64,000 bases of DNA from Jiangella ureilytica (GTDB taxonomy: Bacteria > Actinomycetota > Actinomycetes > Jiangellales > Jiangellaceae): positions 1 to 64,000 of the forward strand of contig NZ_SMKL01000030.1 in the NCBI RefSeq assembly GCF_004348545.1, written 5' to 3'. Numbering within the stretch: the first letter of the stretch is position 1; each line of letters opens with the position of its first letter. A program made the position numbers and the translations under genes. The notes under the pieces were generated by a model, which worked only from the letters and a program-made list of their open reading frames with translations, had not been told where the DNA came from and made no database searches. Below are positions 62,755 to 64,000 of this stretch, one piece after another.

Positions 62755-63540
62755 GTGAGCACTCGGATCGTTGCCGAGTCGGGATTCCACAGTCCCGGGC
62801 CGGCTGACTTCGAATTCCCGCCGCTGTTCGGCGAGGGTACGTTCTTCACCAAGCCGATGCTGGTCATCGTGCTGGGCACCATCGCCGTCGGCGCATTCTT
62901 CTACTTCGCGGCCCGGCGCAGCACGCTCGTCCCTGGCAAGTTGCAGTTCGCCGGCGAAGCGGTCTACGGATTCGTGCGCGACGGAATCGCGCGTGACGCC
63001 ATCGGTCGCGAGGGCATCAAGTACGTGCCCTACCTCGTGACGCTGTTCGGCTTCATCGCCGTCCTGAACATCTCCGGCATCATCCCGGTACTCCAGCTGC
63101 CGGCCACCTCGAAGATCGCGATCCCGCTGTTCCTGGCGCTGATCTCGTGGGTCATCTACAACTACGTCGGCATCAGCCGGCAGGGCTTCGGCGGCTACTT
63201 CAAGAACATGATGTTCCCGCCCGGTGTGCCCAAGGCGATCTATCCGCTGCTGGCGCCGCTGGAGTTCTTCTCCACCTTCATCGTGCGGCCGTTCACGCTC
63301 ACCCTCCGTCTCACGTTCAACATGTTCGCCGGACACCTCGTCCTGTTGCTGACGATTCTGGGTGGCGAATACCTGATCTTCGAGTACCAGGGGCTGGTCG
63401 GAATCGCGGCCGGCAGCGTGTCGATTCTGTTCAGCATCGTGCTGACATTCTTCGAGGCATTCGTCCAGATCCTCCAGGCTTACGTTTTCGTCCTGCTCTC
63501 CGCCATTTACATCGGCGGCGCTCTCTCCCACGAGCACTGA
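62755..63540 (+). CDS. atpB: F-type ATP synthase subunit a
   Basis: A 261-residue membrane protein, GTG start behind GAAAGGA. The essential stator arginine lies in RPFTLTLRLTFNMFAGHLVL, and LVTLFGFIAVLNISGIIPVL and FVQILQAYVFVLLSAIYIGG are conserved helices. It forms the proton half-channels facing the c ring. It starts the structural part of the operon. Confidence 0.97.
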   Translation: MSTRIVAESGFHSPGPADFEFPPLFGEGTFFTKPMLVIVLGTIAVGAFFYFAARRSTLVPGKLQFAGEAVYGFVRDGIARDAIGREGIKYVPYLVTLFGFIAVLNISGIIPVLQLPATSKIAIPLFLALISWVIYNYVGISRQGFGGYFKNMMFPPGVPKAIYPLLAPLEFFSTFIVRPFTLTLRLTFNMFAGHLVLLLTILGGEYLIFEYQGLVGIAAGSVSILFSIVLTFFEAFVQILQAYVFVLLSAIYIGGALSHEH

Positions 63541-63567
63541 GCTTCACTTAAAAGGAAAGGAAGAAAG

Positions 63568-63771
63568 ATGGAAGGCTCGCTCAACATGGTCGGTCTCGGC
63601 CTCGCGGCCATCGGCCCGGGCGTCGGCATCGGTCTGATCTTTGCTGCCTACATCAACGGCGTGGCTCGCCAGCCCGAGGCGCGCAGCGTCCTCCAGGGCA
63701 TCGCGATCCTCGGCTTCGCCCTCGCTGAGGCGCTGTTCATCATCGCCATCGGCCTCGCGTTCGCCATCTGA
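63568..63771 (+). CDS. atpE: F-type ATP synthase subunit c
   Basis: A 67-residue hairpin of two membrane helices, [20 protein letters not shown] and [20 protein letters not shown], with the polar loop ARQPEAR between. The proton-carrying carboxylate is the Glu in LAEALF. A strong purine-rich site (AAAAGGAAAGGAAGAAAG) precedes the ATG, suiting the high copy number needed for the ring. It is slightly shorter at the N-terminus than typical actinobacterial c subunits. Confidence 0.97.
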   Translation: MEGSLNMVGLGLAAIGPGVGIGLIFAAYINGVARQPEARSVLQGIAILGFALAEALFIIAIGLAFAI

Positions 63772-63773
63772 TC

Positions 63774-64000
63774 ATGGCTCTCTCGATGGCACCGATCGCG
63801 GTGATAGCGGCGGAGGATGGACCCGATCCGCTGCTGCCGCACACCTCCGAGCTGATCGTCGGTCTGGTCGCCTTCGCCCTGCTGTTCTTCTTCCTCCGCG
63901 CGAAGGTCTACCCGATCTTCGAGAAGACCTACGCGGAGCGGGCCGCCGCGATCCAGGGCGGCGCCAGGAAGGCCGAGGAGGCGCAGGCCGAGGCCCAGCG
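63774..64000 (+). CDS. atpF: F-type ATP synthase subunit b (partial, runs off window)
   Basis: The reading frame opens with MALSMAPIAVIAAEDGPDPL, two bases after the atpE stop. It then gives the membrane helix ELIVGLVAFALLFFFLRAKV followed by YPIFEKTYAERAAAIQGGAR and a charged helix, exactly the subunit b pattern. At least 75 codons are visible; the 3' end is beyond the window. It forms the peripheral stalk. Confidence 0.95.
   Translation, partial: MALSMAPIAVIAAEDGPDPLLPHTSELIVGLVAFALLFFFLRAKVYPIFEKTYAERAAAIQGGARKAEEAQAEAQ

Overview
The window is a stretch of high-GC, actinobacterial chromosome. The evidence is the order sigE / anti-sigma / htrA / tatB, the order hom-thrC-thrB-rho-rpmE-prfA-prmC-tsaC-wecA-atp, a DUF3117 micro-protein, FadR-, IclR- and PaaX-type regulators, and frequent GTG starts with 1-4 bp stop/start overlaps. 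The genus cannot be fixed from the sequence alone.

Layout. 1-6983: tag, an enoyl-CoA hydratase and a PaaX regulator (minus strand), DUF3117, pepA, a YdhR-like protein, repeat element 1, and an alpha/beta hydrolase divergent from an HxlR-SCP2 regulator. 6955-13907: a five-gene minus-strand operon (alcohol dehydrogenase, amidohydrolase, DUF59 protein, IclR regulator, FdhF-like molybdoenzyme) with fdhD divergent to it. 13909-19938: a methyltransferase remnant, a GNAT protein, and an envelope-stress locus (O-methyltransferase, sigE, zinc-finger anti-sigma, RseB-like protein, htrA, tatB). 19956-34466: repeat element 2, then an accessory block holding a GntR-controlled sugar or sugar-acid uptake and catabolism operon, an OmpR-type two-component system, a multicopper oxidase and a lipoprotein. 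34466-40774: mrp, a MarR regulator and a 1455-residue secreted ThuA/sugar-dehydrogenase/PKD protein preceded by LacI-type operators. 40888-43992: a ykoEDC thiamine-precursor ECF transporter under a TPP riboswitch. 44204-48623: lipoprotein, PlsC-like acyltransferase, HNH nuclease, GSP17M-like stress protein, CorA and a histidine phosphatase. 48665-51689: repeat element 3 and an FHA-ABC transporter (Rv1747-like). 51911-64000: threonine biosynthesis, rho, rpmE, prfA, prmC, tsaC, wecA and the start of the atp operon (atpF is cut by the window edge).

The strongest unexplained signal is a roughly 510-570 bp non-coding element present three times (4810-5321, 19956-20526, 48665-49178). Each copy has outer inverted repeats of 28 nt and inner inverted repeats of 26 nt. 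These delimit two local hairpins around a conserved core that carries two 12-nt palindromes. Stem bases differ between copies while pairing is kept. Other notable points are an O-methyltransferase with no ATG/GTG/TTG start (probable ATT start behind a perfect Shine-Dalgarno), an alcohol dehydrogenase/amidohydrolase/DUF59 trio of the kind found beside propane monooxygenases but here joined to an FdhF-like enzyme, a leader ORF plus hairpins ahead of rho, and nested hairpins between rpmE and prfA.
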